Shown: positions 1 through 14,135 of the stretch, piece after piece
How the letters are laid out: each line of letters opens with the position of its first letter
Numbering within the stretch: the stretch's first letter is position 1
Source: Planctomycetaceae bacterium
Lineage (GTDB): Bacteria > Planctomycetota > Planctomycetia > Planctomycetales > Planctomycetaceae
NCBI GenBank assembly: GCA_003503535.1
Contig: DOCI01000031.1
Location: 7,230 to 29,740 of the forward strand
Length of the DNA stretch: 22,511 nucleotides
Direction of reading: 5' to 3'
The notes under the pieces: model-generated
What the model saw: the letters and a program-made list of their open reading frames with translations, nothing else
What the model was told of the DNA's origin: nothing
The model's database searches: none
Made by a program: the position numbers and the translations under genes

Positions 1-192
1 CTTCGTTGAAAGATCACGAAGTGTAAGGTGCTTCGCCTGTCGAAGTTCTCGTATTCTTTGACCAAATTTCATGTCGTTCGCCGAGTTGATTGTTTGTACA
101 CAGTACACTATCGTTATTGCACTCAATAGTCAACAAATTGGGCGTCTGTAAGATATGCCCTAAAAGTATAAAATTGGAATTTATGGAACCAT

Positions 193-2965
<2,773 letters not shown>

Positions 2966-2969
<4 letters not shown>

Positions 2970-3744
2970 CAATTCACTTTGGCAACCCCGATAAACCAGA
3001 CACCATTCAGGATGCTATAGGGCGATACAACAATTCAGAATTTCGTTCGATCACTCGTTCCACAATCCCAATGCTTTCTCTATTGGCACACGAACCGAAA
3101 GTATTTCAGAACTTGGTTGGGGAAACAAAGCTTCCTATCCACTATCATACATATCTCGAATATACCGTCTCACCAAAACTTGGGCGAGGAAAAGCTTCTC
3201 ATACCGATGTGATGTTAATAGATGGTAACGCTTCACTTGCTATAGAAGCGAAATGGATTGAGGGAATGTATCCAAAAGTTCAGGATTGGATTTCTCAAGG
3301 CAGCAATGAACAGAACAGAAAAGATGTACTGAAGGGGTGGGTAGACTGCCTTGGAAATCACTTGGGGCAGGAGTTAAACCCCGATGACTTTCATGGAGTT
3401 ATCTATCAAATGATTCATCGTGCGGCATCAGCAGTTGTCGCTGGAAAGAAACCCTCAGTAGCATACTTCTGCTTCAAAATGAAATCGTTCACTAGAGGTG
3501 CAAAGATTGAACAGATTGAACAACGTCTCACCGAACTGTGGATATTGTTGGGACAACCAGAAAATTTCCCTTTCTTTGTAGCAGAAATAGAGATCAAGGA
3601 AGAGGACGCTTACAAAAACTTGCAGGAAGAAGCAAAGACGAAGAGTAAGGAAGAGATTTCAGAATTAGTAATCGCTGCACTTCAAGATAATGAGTCACTG
3701 TTTACTTTTTTACCAAAGCCGGTTGTCCGAATTGGAAGTCACAC

Positions 3745-3748
<4 letters not shown>
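2966..3748 (+). CDS. Putative PD-(D/E)XK-type nuclease inserted between hsdS and hsdR
   Basis: A 260-residue protein with no family I can name confidently. A PD-(D/E)XK-like active site is visible: E66 in YLEYTV, D81 in SHTDVMLID, then E94-A-K96 in LAIEAKW, with hydrophobic strand residues around each. The spacing between D81 and ExK (13 residues) suits this nuclease fold. The C-terminal third is helical and charged (AYKNLQEEAKTKSKEE). It is joined by ATGA overlaps to hsdS before it and hsdR after it, so it is made stoichiometrically with the R-M subunits. Its coding sequence is AT-richer than hsdM and hsdR, suggesting later recruitment. HsdR has its own nuclease domain, so this would be an extra nuclease or an inhibitor/adaptor. 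Nuclease activity is inferred from the motif only. Confidence 0.8.
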
Positions 3749-6945
<3,197 letters not shown>

Positions 6946-6948
6946 AAC

Positions 6949-7536
6949 ATGAGTAAGACTTTCCAGATTGATTTACGAGAACAAATCGCTGATATGCGAA
7001 GGAAGTTCAACAATCGAGTTACAGGAGTTGAAGTAAACGTCCCCGGATTCACATTCTGTCTCGATCCGACCGATCCAGAAAAGAAGGCTGCACGAGAGAT
7101 CGTCATCTTCCTCAAAGACAAACGTGTGCTGAACTCAAAGGAGTGCTGCGACAACTGCATCGACAACTCCCTCAACTCGTTGTTGAAAATCCGAGAGTTC
7201 CTTGTCGAACGACAATTGCAACTCGGCGTACTTGAGTTCGGAGCATCGGGACCACTGTATATACTGACCGAATTCACCCTAGAAGCAATTCGGCAGTTCC
7301 TTACTTATCATGAAGAACTTGAGCGTGAATCAATTGGTAAAGAAAGCGAAAGTTCTATTCCAGATTTTCGACGGCCAAGGGGCATTCGAGAATCTTACTT
7401 TGAAGCACTGAACCGCTTGCGATCTCATCTCCATCAGTGTGTCCACCAAATACGAATTATTGCGGACATCGAATTACCAGAAGTTCCCGACAACCTGAAG
7501 GATGGCTGGCAAGCGGACATTTACGTTGAGGAGTAA
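6949..7536 (+). CDS. Unknown protein in the type I R-M operon
   Basis: A 195-residue soluble protein that I do not recognise. It starts 3 bases after the hsdR stop, so it is almost certainly in the same transcript. The N-terminus is mixed charged (LREQIADMRRKFNN), then a short beta-rich segment (VEVNVPGFTFCLDP) and a helix with a cysteine cluster CCDNC at 66-70, too compact to be an obvious zinc site by itself. The remainder is predicted largely helical, ending with HQCVHQIRIIADIELPEVPD. No signal peptide or membrane segment is visible. Position suggests an accessory or regulatory role in the restriction system; this is inference from context only. Confidence 0.75.
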   Translation: MSKTFQIDLREQIADMRRKFNNRVTGVEVNVPGFTFCLDPTDPEKKAAREIVIFLKDKRVLNSKECCDNCIDNSLNSLLKIREFLVERQLQLGVLEFGASGPLYILTEFTLEAIRQFLTYHEELERESIGKESESSIPDFRRPRGIRESYFEALNRLRSHLHQCVHQIRIIADIELPEVPDNLKDGWQADIYVEE

Positions 7537-7541
7537 CTGAC

Positions 7542-7819
7542 ATGTGGTTTGTTTCTCAGAGCAGATCAATTCGATTTGGGAAATCGTATACTCTCAGTTC
7601 GACAATTGATTTACATGGTCAGAACATCCATCATGGGGAAAACAGGCTGATCGAATGTATTAACTCGATCTGGTCACGTCAAACCGGGAACCGCTAATAG
7701 AACTGCTAACCGAAAAATTGAAACCAATGATCCAACAAGAACTCGTCCATCGAGGATTCCTTGCACAAAATCGTGGCTACGACGCCAGACTCGTCTGCTG
7801 GGTGGAGCTAGTTCGATGA
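7542..7819 (+). pseudogene. Short reading frame broken by an apparent frameshift, between the unknown gene and the GHKL ATPase
   Basis: An ATG at 7542 with a good ribosome site (GAGGAG, about 8 bases upstream) opens a 51-codon frame that stops at 7697. A second frame, open from 7664 to 7819, continues with protein-like sequence (REPLIELLTEKLKP, then QQELVHRGFLAQNRGYDARL) and ends in an ATGA overlap with the next gene, the same coupling used elsewhere in the operon. Joining the two frames near 7680 would give one protein of about 92 residues whose start and end both fit the operon. It therefore looks like a small gene disrupted by an indel, or two tiny genes: the second could start at the ATG at 7727 and be 30 residues. 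Function unknown. Confidence 0.45.
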
Positions 7820-9798
7820 GTATCAAGACCATCAAGGTAGGAATTGAGTCAGATGCCATTGAGCAGTTGTCGAAGGTGTCCGCTGACAAAGCACTTGAAG
7901 AATTGATTTGGAATGCGATAGATGCCGAAGCAACTTTGATTGAGATTATCTTGTACCGCAATGAATTAGAAGGTATTGATCGTGTTGTCGTCAGCGACAA
8001 CGGACATGGGATCTCTACCGACGATGCCGAGAAGATCTTCGGAAGCATTGGGGGATCGCTGAAGCGACTGAAACGAAGAAGTCCCAAGCTGGACCGACCG
8101 TACCACGGGCAAGAGGGAAAGGGGCGTTACAAAGCATTTTCTCTTGGACGACGGATCAAATGGCAAAGTCGTACTTTAACGAATGGTAGCGTTTCAGCGT
8201 TCTCCGTATCACTTGACGGAGCGAAGTTGAAATCCGCAACGCTTGACTCACCCTCAGCGTGCGATGGAGAACCCGGCTGCGATGTTCTGATTGAAGATTT
8301 ACATGACGCTGCTTCGGGACTTGATAATGAAGCACGCCTTGCCAACATCGCTCACCGACTTGCTCCATACCTCATTGCCAACCCCGGAATTCGAATCGTC
8401 TACGACGGCGAGACGCTCGATGTTTCAAATGTGGTTAGTCGGAACGAACTGCTAAAGGTTCAAGACAAAGGTTCAGATGAAGAAGAGCCATTAGGGTTTG
8501 ATCTACGTGTTCTTGAATGGAACAAATCACGAAAGGGTTCGCTCTTCTGGTGCGACGAGCACGGTGTGTCACTGGACGAAACGAAGCTTGAAATGAAAGG
8601 GATTCGCTTTCCATTCAGTGCTTACATCCTTTCCGATTCTGTACGAACACTCAACGATGAGGGCGGGCTTGCTCTTGGCGATCTCAATCATCAGGTTCGA
8701 AGGTTCAAAGAGCTTGCACATGGAAAACTACGTGACTATTTCCGTCAGCGACAAGCAGAGGAAGCCCAGCATGTTGCCGAGCGTATTCGGAAAGAAGGAA
8801 TTTACCCTTACTCGCAGGCTCCACAGAATCCCATCGAAAAAGCTGAGCAGCAAGTCTTCGATGTTTGTGCCGCAACCATTCACGAGTTTCTGCCTCAGTT
8901 CGATTCCGTGGACAAGAGTTCTCGTAAATTCACCTATCGTTTGGTCAGGGAGGCTCTCGAAAGCAATCCATCGAATCTCAGCCATATCCTGCGAGAAGTT
9001 CTGAAGCTCAACGATGAGCAACAAGGTGACTTGGCACACTTGCTTGGGAAGACCAGCCTCGGTGCGATCATTTCATCGGCAAGAACTGTTTCCGACAGGC
9101 TGTCGTTCATCAATGGGCTGGAACAACTCATCCATGACAAGTCGATTCGAAAGCATCTCAAAGAACGAACACAGCTTCACCGGATTCTGGTTGAAGAGCT
9201 TTGGCTCTTCGGCGATCAGTACATCCTTGGTGGTGATGATGTCAGTCTCAAGACGGTTCTTGGGGAGCACCGAAAGGTTCTCGGATTAGAACCATTGGAT
9301 GCCCAGACGAAGAAGGCGATTAAGAATCTGGACGATGTTCCCGACCTACTGCTGTGGAGGCAGTTTCTTAGGCGAGGTGTCGATGACTATGAACATCTAG
9401 TCATTGAACTAAAGAGACCGACCGTTAATATATCTCAGACTGAAATTGGACAGGTCAAACGATACGCCAGCAAAGTCGTTGAAAACCGGTATTTCGACAA
9501 AGTAAAGACTCGGTGGAAGTTCGTGGTAATCAGTGACGGGATCGCAGCGGACGCCAAAGCCGATGTGAATCAACACAACCGAGAACCGGGGCACGTGACA
9601 AATGCCGATGACTACGACATCTGGGCATTAACTTGGGCACAGGTCATTCAGTCCGCCAAGGTGCGACTGGCTTGGATTCAGGAACGTCTCGAATTAACTG
9701 TGAGCGATAACTCTGAGGGAATTCAATATTTGAGAGATCGTTTCAGCCATCTTCTCCCTGATGAGGCGAATGTAGACACTCCTGAGAAGGATGCGTAG
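7816..9798 (+). CDS. GHKL (MutL/MORC-like) ATPase with C-terminal PD-(D/E)XK motif
   Basis: A 660-residue protein. The N-terminal GHKL ATPase domain is clear: helix ELIWNAIDAEA at 29-39 (catalytic E29, Mg-binding N33), DNGHGI at 61-66, and a glycine-rich lid GQEGKGRYKAFSLG around 98-111. This arrangement resembles MutL, Hsp90 and MORC ATPases, which dimerise and clamp on ATP binding. A long helical middle follows. Near the C-terminus P509-D510 and E531-L-K533 (VIELKRP), with Q(V/A)-type residues after (IGQVKRYA), form a PD-(D/E)XK-like nuclease signature. GHKL ATPases related to MORC are known from R-M neighbourhoods. It likely acts as an ATP-gated clamp-nuclease working with the type I system. 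It starts in an ATGA overlap with the broken frame before it. The family assignment is firm; the nuclease activity is inferred. Confidence 0.85.
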   Translation: MSIKTIKVGIESDAIEQLSKVSADKALEELIWNAIDAEATLIEIILYRNELEGIDRVVVSDNGHGISTDDAEKIFGSIGGSLKRLKRRSPKLDRPYHGQEGKGRYKAFSLGRRIKWQSRTLTNGSVSAFSVSLDGAKLKSATLDSPSACDGEPGCDVLIEDLHDAASGLDNEARLANIAHRLAPYLIANPGIRIVYDGETLDVSNVVSRNELLKVQDKGSDEEEPLGFDLRVLEWNKSRKGSLFWCDEHGVSLDETKLEMKGIRFPFSAYILSDSVRTLNDEGGLALGDLNHQVRRFKELAHGKLRDYFRQRQAEEAQHVAERIRKEGIYPYSQAPQNPIEKAEQQVFDVCAATIHEFLPQFDSVDKSSRKFTYRLVREALESNPSNLSHILREVLKLNDEQQGDLAHLLGKTSLGAIISSARTVSDRLSFINGLEQLIHDKSIRKHLKERTQLHRILVEELWLFGDQYILGGDDVSLKTVLGEHRKVLGLEPLDAQTKKAIKNLDDVPDLLLWRQFLRRGVDDYEHLVIELKRPTVNISQTEIGQVKRYASKVVENRYFDKVKTRWKFVVISDGIAADAKADVNQHNREPGHVTNADDYDIWALTWAQVIQSAKVRLAWIQERLELTVSDNSEGIQYLRDRFSHLLPDEANVDTPEKDA

Positions 9799-10103
9799 AT
9801 GTACAGCAGGGAGTAGGAACTAGCTGTTATATCCTCGCCAGTCGTAACTCAAAAGTAGCCTTCACTATGCTGTGATCCGTCGCACCAGTTTTTTATGACA
9901 ATCGACATTCAAGTAGTCGTTGACGATACTGATTTCGGTGAACGCCCTGACTCGCTTTTTCGAGTTAACGCAGAACTGCTCCGAAACTAAAATGTGATCA
10001 TGCGATTCCCTGCCATTCTTGTAAACGTGGGTTTAATCCCCCTACCGTTCGCTGCAATAGCCGCAACAATCCAACTCCCAACCTTTTCCCCAACAGAGTT
10101 AAA
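9799..10103. other. Intergenic gap after the R-M operon
   Basis: About 300 bases with no convincing gene. The one item that reads somewhat like protein is a 31-codon frame at 9895-9990 on the plus strand (MTIDIQVVVDDTDFGERP onward), but it has no ribosome site and could be a remnant. No strong hairpin with a T-tract was found, so where the preceding operon terminates is not obvious. Confidence 0.4.
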
Positions 10104-10526
10104 ATGCCCAACAACCCCAAACTTGACCGGGATGAACTCATTCGAAGCGTCAGAGATTTACTTGGAGAAAAAGTCAAAGAAGAAATTCAGCTTGATGGAT
10201 CGCTATCCTTAATTGGTGGTGATCCATCTGAGGTAATTGTCCGATTGAGTGGGAACAAGATAACGGTATCGGAATTCCGAGTTCGATGGGATGGACCTCA
10301 TACTCCTACTGTTCATCCACGACTGGTAACCGCCATTAACTGGAAGAGCCTTCCTGATTTTGACATCACGTGTCTCATTGGAATGGCAATTGAATCTACC
10401 CGTAGGCATCGAATTGAGAAATATCGAACATGTTTGAGGTGTGGAGAAACTAATCCTCCTGAGTGGATGCACGGCGATGACATCTGCCAATCGTGTGCTG
10501 AGCGACATTTAGGAGTTGTTCATTGA
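10104..10526 (+). CDS. Small zinc-ribbon protein, function unknown
   Basis: A 140-residue soluble protein. The C-terminal part has two CxxC knuckles, C110-LR-C113 and C128-QS-C131, separated by 14 residues: a zinc-ribbon type metal site. The N-terminal half starts with a helix (LDRDELIRSVRDLLGEKVKEE) and continues with beta-type sequence (EVIVRLSGNKITVSEFRVRWDG). I do not recognise the family. No good ribosome site precedes the ATG. It lies about 300 bases after the R-M operon on the same strand, convergent with the HEPN gene. Zinc binding is inferred from the cysteine spacing; a nucleic-acid-binding role is possible but unsupported. Confidence 0.65.
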   Translation: MPNNPKLDRDELIRSVRDLLGEKVKEEIQLDGSLSLIGGDPSEVIVRLSGNKITVSEFRVRWDGPHTPTVHPRLVTAINWKSLPDFDITCLIGMAIESTRRHRIEKYRTCLRCGETNPPEWMHGDDICQSCAERHLGVVH

Positions 10527-10662
10527 ATCAGCATTCCTACCCATTTCAGCTTTTGACGCTATGAGTGGGCAGAGAATGCAGTTATCTGTCAGAAGTTCGT
10601 GGACCGTTCGTTTTTACGAGACATTCGAAAAAGTGGAATAGGGTTTACTGTAGAGACAGATC

Positions 10663-11376
10663 TCACCGCTTCCCGACCTTCGATCTCACTGGTGGATAAC
10701 ACATGATACCCCAATCCTCGTCAGCACCATGATCAATCCACACCGAGAGAAACGCTCGAAGTAGATGGTCCATCATTTGCGAACATCGGCGAGTTGCCGT
10801 TCGGTTTAGCGAACTGTTGAAGGTGGCGGCACCGTGGACGAGTTGGCAGCGAAGCAAGTAAATGCGTTCGATTAGCCGATCTAGGACCATCGTCCAACTT
10901 CCTTGCAAGTACCACGTTCTGGCATCGTACTTTGTCTTCTTGGACTTGCTGGCTCGTTCGTCAGTTGGCTCCTGCCAGAAGTAACGGCTCAGAAACTCGT
11001 CGTCGAAGATCGACATGACCAACGGTTTGTTCTCCATCAATGCATCGACGATATAATTGCTTTCGTCAATCTTCAACATTCGATCTAGGAAGTGCTGCCA
11101 GCACACGGTATCTGAAACGGGCACTCGTGCCTCTTCCTCCCACTGACCGTAAAGGGAATTGAAAGCTACCCACTGGCTCAGGATCGCCAAATCTAGGTCA
11201 TGATTCTCGACAATCTGCTCGGTTCGTTGCAGCCAGCTACAGGATCGATGAAACCGAATGTTCGTAGGATGCTCTGCTTCAATTTCATTGAGCCGTTCTT
11301 TATGCGGCTTCCACTTTCGACGCAAGTCTCGGACTGTTGGTACTGTCATGGCAAGGCTCCACTGGATGAAGCCCAC
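10663..11376 (-). CDS. HEPN-type domain protein (possible RNase)
   Basis: A 237-residue, mostly helical protein. Near the C-terminus R176-CQLV-H181 followed by G matches the RX4-6H motif of HEPN domains, many of which are metal-independent RNases in toxin-antitoxin and abortive-infection systems. Upstream helices contain W-V-A-F-N-S-L-Y-G-Q-W, a pattern seen in large HEPN families of the Apea-like type. Two starts are possible: the first ATG (11376) with AGGTGGG upstream, or ATG at 11349 (MTVPTVRDL) with GGAG 7 bases upstream; the second also looks good. No antitoxin (such as a MNT nucleotidyltransferase) is adjacent. It lies beside the R-M operon in a region rich in defence-type genes. HEPN assignment is probable; RNase activity is inferred. 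Confidence 0.7.
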   Translation of the reverse strand: MGFIQWSLAMTVPTVRDLRRKWKPHKERLNEIEAEHPTNIRFHRSCSWLQRTEQIVENHDLDLAILSQWVAFNSLYGQWEEEARVPVSDTVCWQHFLDRMLKIDESNYIVDALMENKPLVMSIFDDEFLSRYFWQEPTDERASKSKKTKYDARTWYLQGSWTMVLDRLIERIYLLRCQLVHGAATFNSSLNRTATRRCSQMMDHLLRAFLSVWIDHGADEDWGIMCYPPVRSKVGKR

Positions 11377-11865
11377 CTTGGCTCGAAATAACCGCTCTGT
11401 TCCTATCGTTTTATACTACCAAGAGATTGTGCTGAATGGAAAAGTAATCGGTCTGTTTGAAGTCGCCTATTATATCTTTACCCATTTGCTTGCTTTTGAT
11501 GCTGTTTTGCTTGTTGACTGCCACTCCGAGATGGAATTGTGGAGTCGTATTCTTGAATATTTCATCCAGCTTTTTTCTTTTTCTTATACCATTCCCATAT
11601 CAATTCCCATATCAATCTAACCACAACAATTAATAGCCCATAAGCAAGTACAATCATAATCCCAATAAGGTAAGCTATATACACTAGTAGTTGAACCATA
11701 TGTCACACATATTTCCTCAGGTAAAATAGATCTTACCACATTATCCTCTTGTAAAATAAACGAGCAACTATTGTTAAACATGACTGAATGGAGATGAAAA
11801 TGCCCAAGAATCCTAAACTCTACTCTAATGAACCCATACAACGCCTCTGAGTCGAGTTGGCATGA
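11377..11865. other. AT-rich, gene-poor stretch
   Basis: Between the HEPN gene and the small transposable element. It holds a perfect 12-base tandem repeat (ATTCCCATATCA, 11591-11602 and 11603-11614) and the possible small membrane peptide described separately. Other open frames here look random (cysteine/tyrosine-rich, no ribosome site). No terminator-like hairpin was recognised. Confidence 0.4.
11562..11699 (-). CDS. Possible 45-residue single-pass membrane peptide
   Basis: An ATG at 11699 opens a 45-codon frame. Its N-terminal 28 residues are almost entirely hydrophobic (from MVQLLVYIAYLIGIMIV), enough for one membrane helix, followed by a duplicated LIWE-LIWE segment and a lysine tail (YKKKKKAG). 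The LIWE duplication is encoded by the 12-base tandem repeat at 11591-11614. A GAGGA lies about 15 bases upstream, which is rather far. A hydrophobic helix followed by positive charge is a plausible small membrane protein (for example a toxin-type peptide), but AT-rich DNA can produce such frames by chance. Confidence 0.3.
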   Translation of the reverse strand: MVQLLVYIAYLIGIMIVLAYGLLIVVVRLIWELIWEWYKKKKKAG

Positions 11866-12070
11866 CTAACACAAGCAGGGCTTACGCACCGATTTTATGA
11901 CGCAAACCCTTGAGAAATAGTGGTTTATCAAATAGTCCGTCAAATTAACTCGCTCAGAATTATGGAAACATGGTTCTCAATAAATGTGACTATTTGAAAT
12001 AGCATCAAATTCCAGCTAATTTACGTCAAAAATCATTGACAAATCGGTGCGTAAGCCCTGCTAACACAAG
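11866..12070. mobile_element. 185-bp MITE with 20-bp terminal inverted repeats and 10-bp target duplication
   Basis: The element runs 11876-12060. Its ends are perfect 20-base inverted repeats (CAGGGCTTACGCACCGATTT at 11876-11895, complement at 12041-12060). It is bounded on both sides by the 10-base direct repeat CTAACACAAG (11866-11875 and 12061-12070), the signature of transposition. The interior has no coding capacity for a transposase, so it is a non-autonomous miniature element mobilised in trans. A 10-base target duplication would suit an IS4-group transposase; that assignment is an inference. The intact duplication and perfect repeats point to a fairly recent insertion. Confidence 0.88.
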
Positions 12071-12200
12071 GGACCTTAAATATATACACTCTTTGTGATT
12101 TGCAAAAGTTAAAGACTCGGAAAAAAAAAGAGGAACTGTTAAGAGTTCTCACACAAAAAGGGAAATGTGGCTTTGACTTCATCTTCAATGAAGATTGAGC

Positions 12201-12515
12201 TTATGATGGCTCACCGTCTGATGTGCCTTGTGGCCAGTCGTCACCCGATTCTGCATAAGGGACGCCGCCGATATGCGACTGTATCAAAACGTTTTCTGGA
12301 CACGACACGATCTCTGATAGTCGAGGATATGTAATCGAAGGGCCACGTGTCGCCGCTTGCTCAATCAACTGTAGGACTTGAGCCACGACTTCGGACGGCA
12401 GCGACTTGAACACTCTACGCACCCGTTGTATCCGGAGATTGTGCGGGAGGCAGATGAGTATAAACAGCCCGAGGAGTCCGACCACGATACTGAGAAACCA
12501 GACAATATTGGTCAC
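12201..12515 (-). pseudogene. Truncated membrane-anchored DUF1963-like protein
   Basis: A 104-residue frame with GTG start. Residues 3-25 form a membrane helix (VWFLSIVVGLLGLFILI), then a basic juxtamembrane stretch and a helix. Residues 81-96 (HIGGVPYAESGDDWPQ) resemble the opening motif of DUF1963/YwqG domains (xxGGxPxxxxxxxWP). The frame stops only 8 residues later, whereas DUF1963 domains run on for roughly another 150 residues or more, and neither other frame downstream resumes the family pattern. It is therefore probably the 5' remnant of a longer gene, truncated near 12200; the MITE lies 140 bases further on. It overlaps the small basic gene before it by GTGA, so it can still be translated. 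Confidence 0.5.
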
Positions 12516-12631
12516 TTCTTTTTCTCTCGATTCACTTTCGCCTTCGATTTCTCGGCCTGCTGCATTTTCTTTTGCAGGTTGGGCATTTTCGTGGCAGGTT
12601 TTCTTGGGCCTTGTCGCTCGTTCTTGCTCAT
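12512..12631 (-). CDS. 39-residue lysine-rich small protein
   Basis: Starts at the ATG at 12631, preceded by AAAGGA at a suitable distance; a longer in-frame extension to 12769 has no such site and unlike composition. The product (MSKNERQGPRKPATKMPNLQ and onward, ending in KKK) is highly basic with a coiled, glutamine/lysine-rich middle. Small basic proteins of this kind are common in planctomycete genomes and have no known function. It is translationally coupled by GTGA to the truncated membrane gene that follows. Confidence 0.6.
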   Translation of the reverse strand: MSKNERQGPRKPATKMPNLQKKMQQAEKSKAKVNREKKK

Positions 12632-12869
12632 GGTGTTGGTCCTTTCCAATTCGATTCTACCGATGCAAGTGTGGTGGTGGTAGAACGATAAATGCTTTGA
12701 TCTGTGGCGATGCGGTGTGGACTGCCTGTTTGGTGGTGATGTTGCGAGCACAGTTTGGACTTTAACCATTGTTAAAATGAAAAATTTGCTTGTAACTTAC
12801 AGGTCGGCTAAGCTGGAGGATTGCACTAAGTGTGGCAACTGCCAATCTGGTCATCTATTGGGGGATCTC

Positions 12870-13349
12870 ATGAAACATTCTCATTTCAAATTCATCTTTG
12901 TCGGAGCATTAGCAATACTCACGTCGATTAGTGCAATTGCTACAGCCGACGATACAAAGGATAAAGCGTACGAGAATGATCGCAAACTGCTCGAAGGGAC
13001 ATGGAGGATCGTCTCCCTTGAAGTCAGTGGCAAGAAATCAGAAGACGAGGATATCAAGAAGCTTAAAGTGGTCGACGGTTCTGATGGGAAATGGAGCGTT
13101 CGTTCCGAAGGCAAGGAGATCATCAAGGGAACCAACACGATCGATCCCACACAGAAACCAAAGTCTATCGAAATCACCCTGACCGAAGGACAAGATAACG
13201 GTAAATCGTTCTTGGGAATCTATGAACTCAGAAAAAATACTCGAAAGCTGTGCGTTGCTCCAGACGGGAAGGATCGTCCCACCGAGTTCACATCCACACC
13301 CAGCAATGAATATATTCTGATCATGTTCGAGAGAGAAAAGATTAAGTAG
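12870..13349 (+). CDS. Secreted TIGR03067-family protein (lipocalin-like, planctomycete-typical)
   Basis: The start is the ATG at 12870, with a strong GGGGGA ribosome site 5-6 bases upstream; an upstream in-frame ATG at 12717 is less likely because it would bury the signal peptide. The 159-residue product begins with a Sec-type signal peptide (KFIFVGALAILTSISAIATA, cleavage near residue 26). The mature part follows the TIGR03067 pattern: LLEGTWRIVSLEVSGKK, a variable segment, DPTQKPKSIEITLTEGQD, GKSFLGIYEL, KLCVAPDGKDRPTEF, and a final strand YILIMFER. The family is repeatedly found in Planctomycetota and is predicted to be a small beta-barrel exported protein of unknown role. Apparently monocistronic. 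Confidence 0.88.
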   Translation: MKHSHFKFIFVGALAILTSISAIATADDTKDKAYENDRKLLEGTWRIVSLEVSGKKSEDEDIKKLKVVDGSDGKWSVRSEGKEIIKGTNTIDPTQKPKSIEITLTEGQDNGKSFLGIYELRKNTRKLCVAPDGKDRPTEFTSTPSNEYILIMFEREKIK

Positions 13350-13445
13350 AAATTCAAATAAATTGAGACAACGCTCGGTCCTGAACGTGGTCAATTTGTA
13401 AGAACTGGCTCACTGGCTGGCATCACTTCGAGAATCGAACTAATT

Positions 13446-14048
13446 GTGGCATCTGAGACTCCATTTCGAATTGCCCTTGTTATTGTGATTGTCCTCACAA
13501 TGGCTGTGACGCTTTACCATCGCATGCAAGCAGCTTCATCAGGCGAGCAAATCGATAAAAAAGACGAAGGCTACCTGTTTGCCGCTGTCCTCCAACTTTC
13601 TGCGTTCGGACTTTGGATTGTCACCTTCGCCTACCTCCTCATGCCATCGTCTGTTCAATGGGCATCAATCCCAATGCCCATCAGTATTCGATGGTTCGGG
13701 GTCGCCACGGGCATCTTTAGCTCTCTGCTGATGTGCTGGACGCTGAATAGTCTCGGCAAGAACCTGACCGATACGGTGGTCACAAGAGTCGATGCAACAC
13801 TGGTTACGCAAGGACCGTATCGTTGGGTTCGACATCCCTATTATGTGACCACTGCACTGCTCATGACATCGGTAGTTCTGCTAACGGCGAACTGGTTGAT
13901 CGGCTTGGGATGTTTTGCAGTATTGAGTTTGTTGGCAGTTCGGACACCTAAAGAAGAACAAAGGCTCATCGACAAATTTGGTCAGAAGTACTGTGACTAC
14001 ATGGAAAAAACTGGAAGATTCTTCCCCCGATTCACAGATCGCAAGTGA
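13446..14048 (+). CDS. Isoprenylcysteine carboxyl methyltransferase (ICMT)-family membrane protein
   Basis: A 200-residue integral membrane protein with about five membrane segments (near residues 8-24, 44-66, 81-100, 134-150 and 150-166). The C-terminal catalytic signature of the ICMT/PEMT family is present: GPYRWVRHPYY at 123-133, which binds SAM, then E-E-Q-R-L and FG-x-K-Y-x-x-Y-x-x-x-T-x-R-F-x-P at the end. Bacterial members methylate small molecules or lipids, and the substrate cannot be told from sequence. The start is GTG at 13446 with a weak ribosome site; the next ATG (at 13500) would remove part of the first helix. Convergent with doxX, with about 90 bases between. Confidence 0.88.
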   Translation: MASETPFRIALVIVIVLTMAVTLYHRMQAASSGEQIDKKDEGYLFAAVLQLSAFGLWIVTFAYLLMPSSVQWASIPMPISIRWFGVATGIFSSLLMCWTLNSLGKNLTDTVVTRVDATLVTQGPYRWVRHPYYVTTALLMTSVVLLTANWLIGLGCFAVLSLLAVRTPKEEQRLIDKFGQKYCDYMEKTGRFFPRFTDRK

Positions 14049-14135
14049 TGAGCGACAGCAAAAAAGATTCGAATGGGAGAAATCGTTGCTCTAAGACGCA
14101 CCTGAACCTCTCAAGAATGTATCTGGAAGACCAGA

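Noticed and set aside
1..46. Two short CTTCG/CGAAG hairpins at the window's left edge as a terminator.
   Set aside because: No T-tract on either strand and the upstream sequence is outside the window, so a terminator cannot be supported.
9994..10212. A 72-codon frame with a hydrophobic beginning.
   Set aside because: It overlaps the zinc-ribbon gene in another frame for half its length and has no ribosome site.
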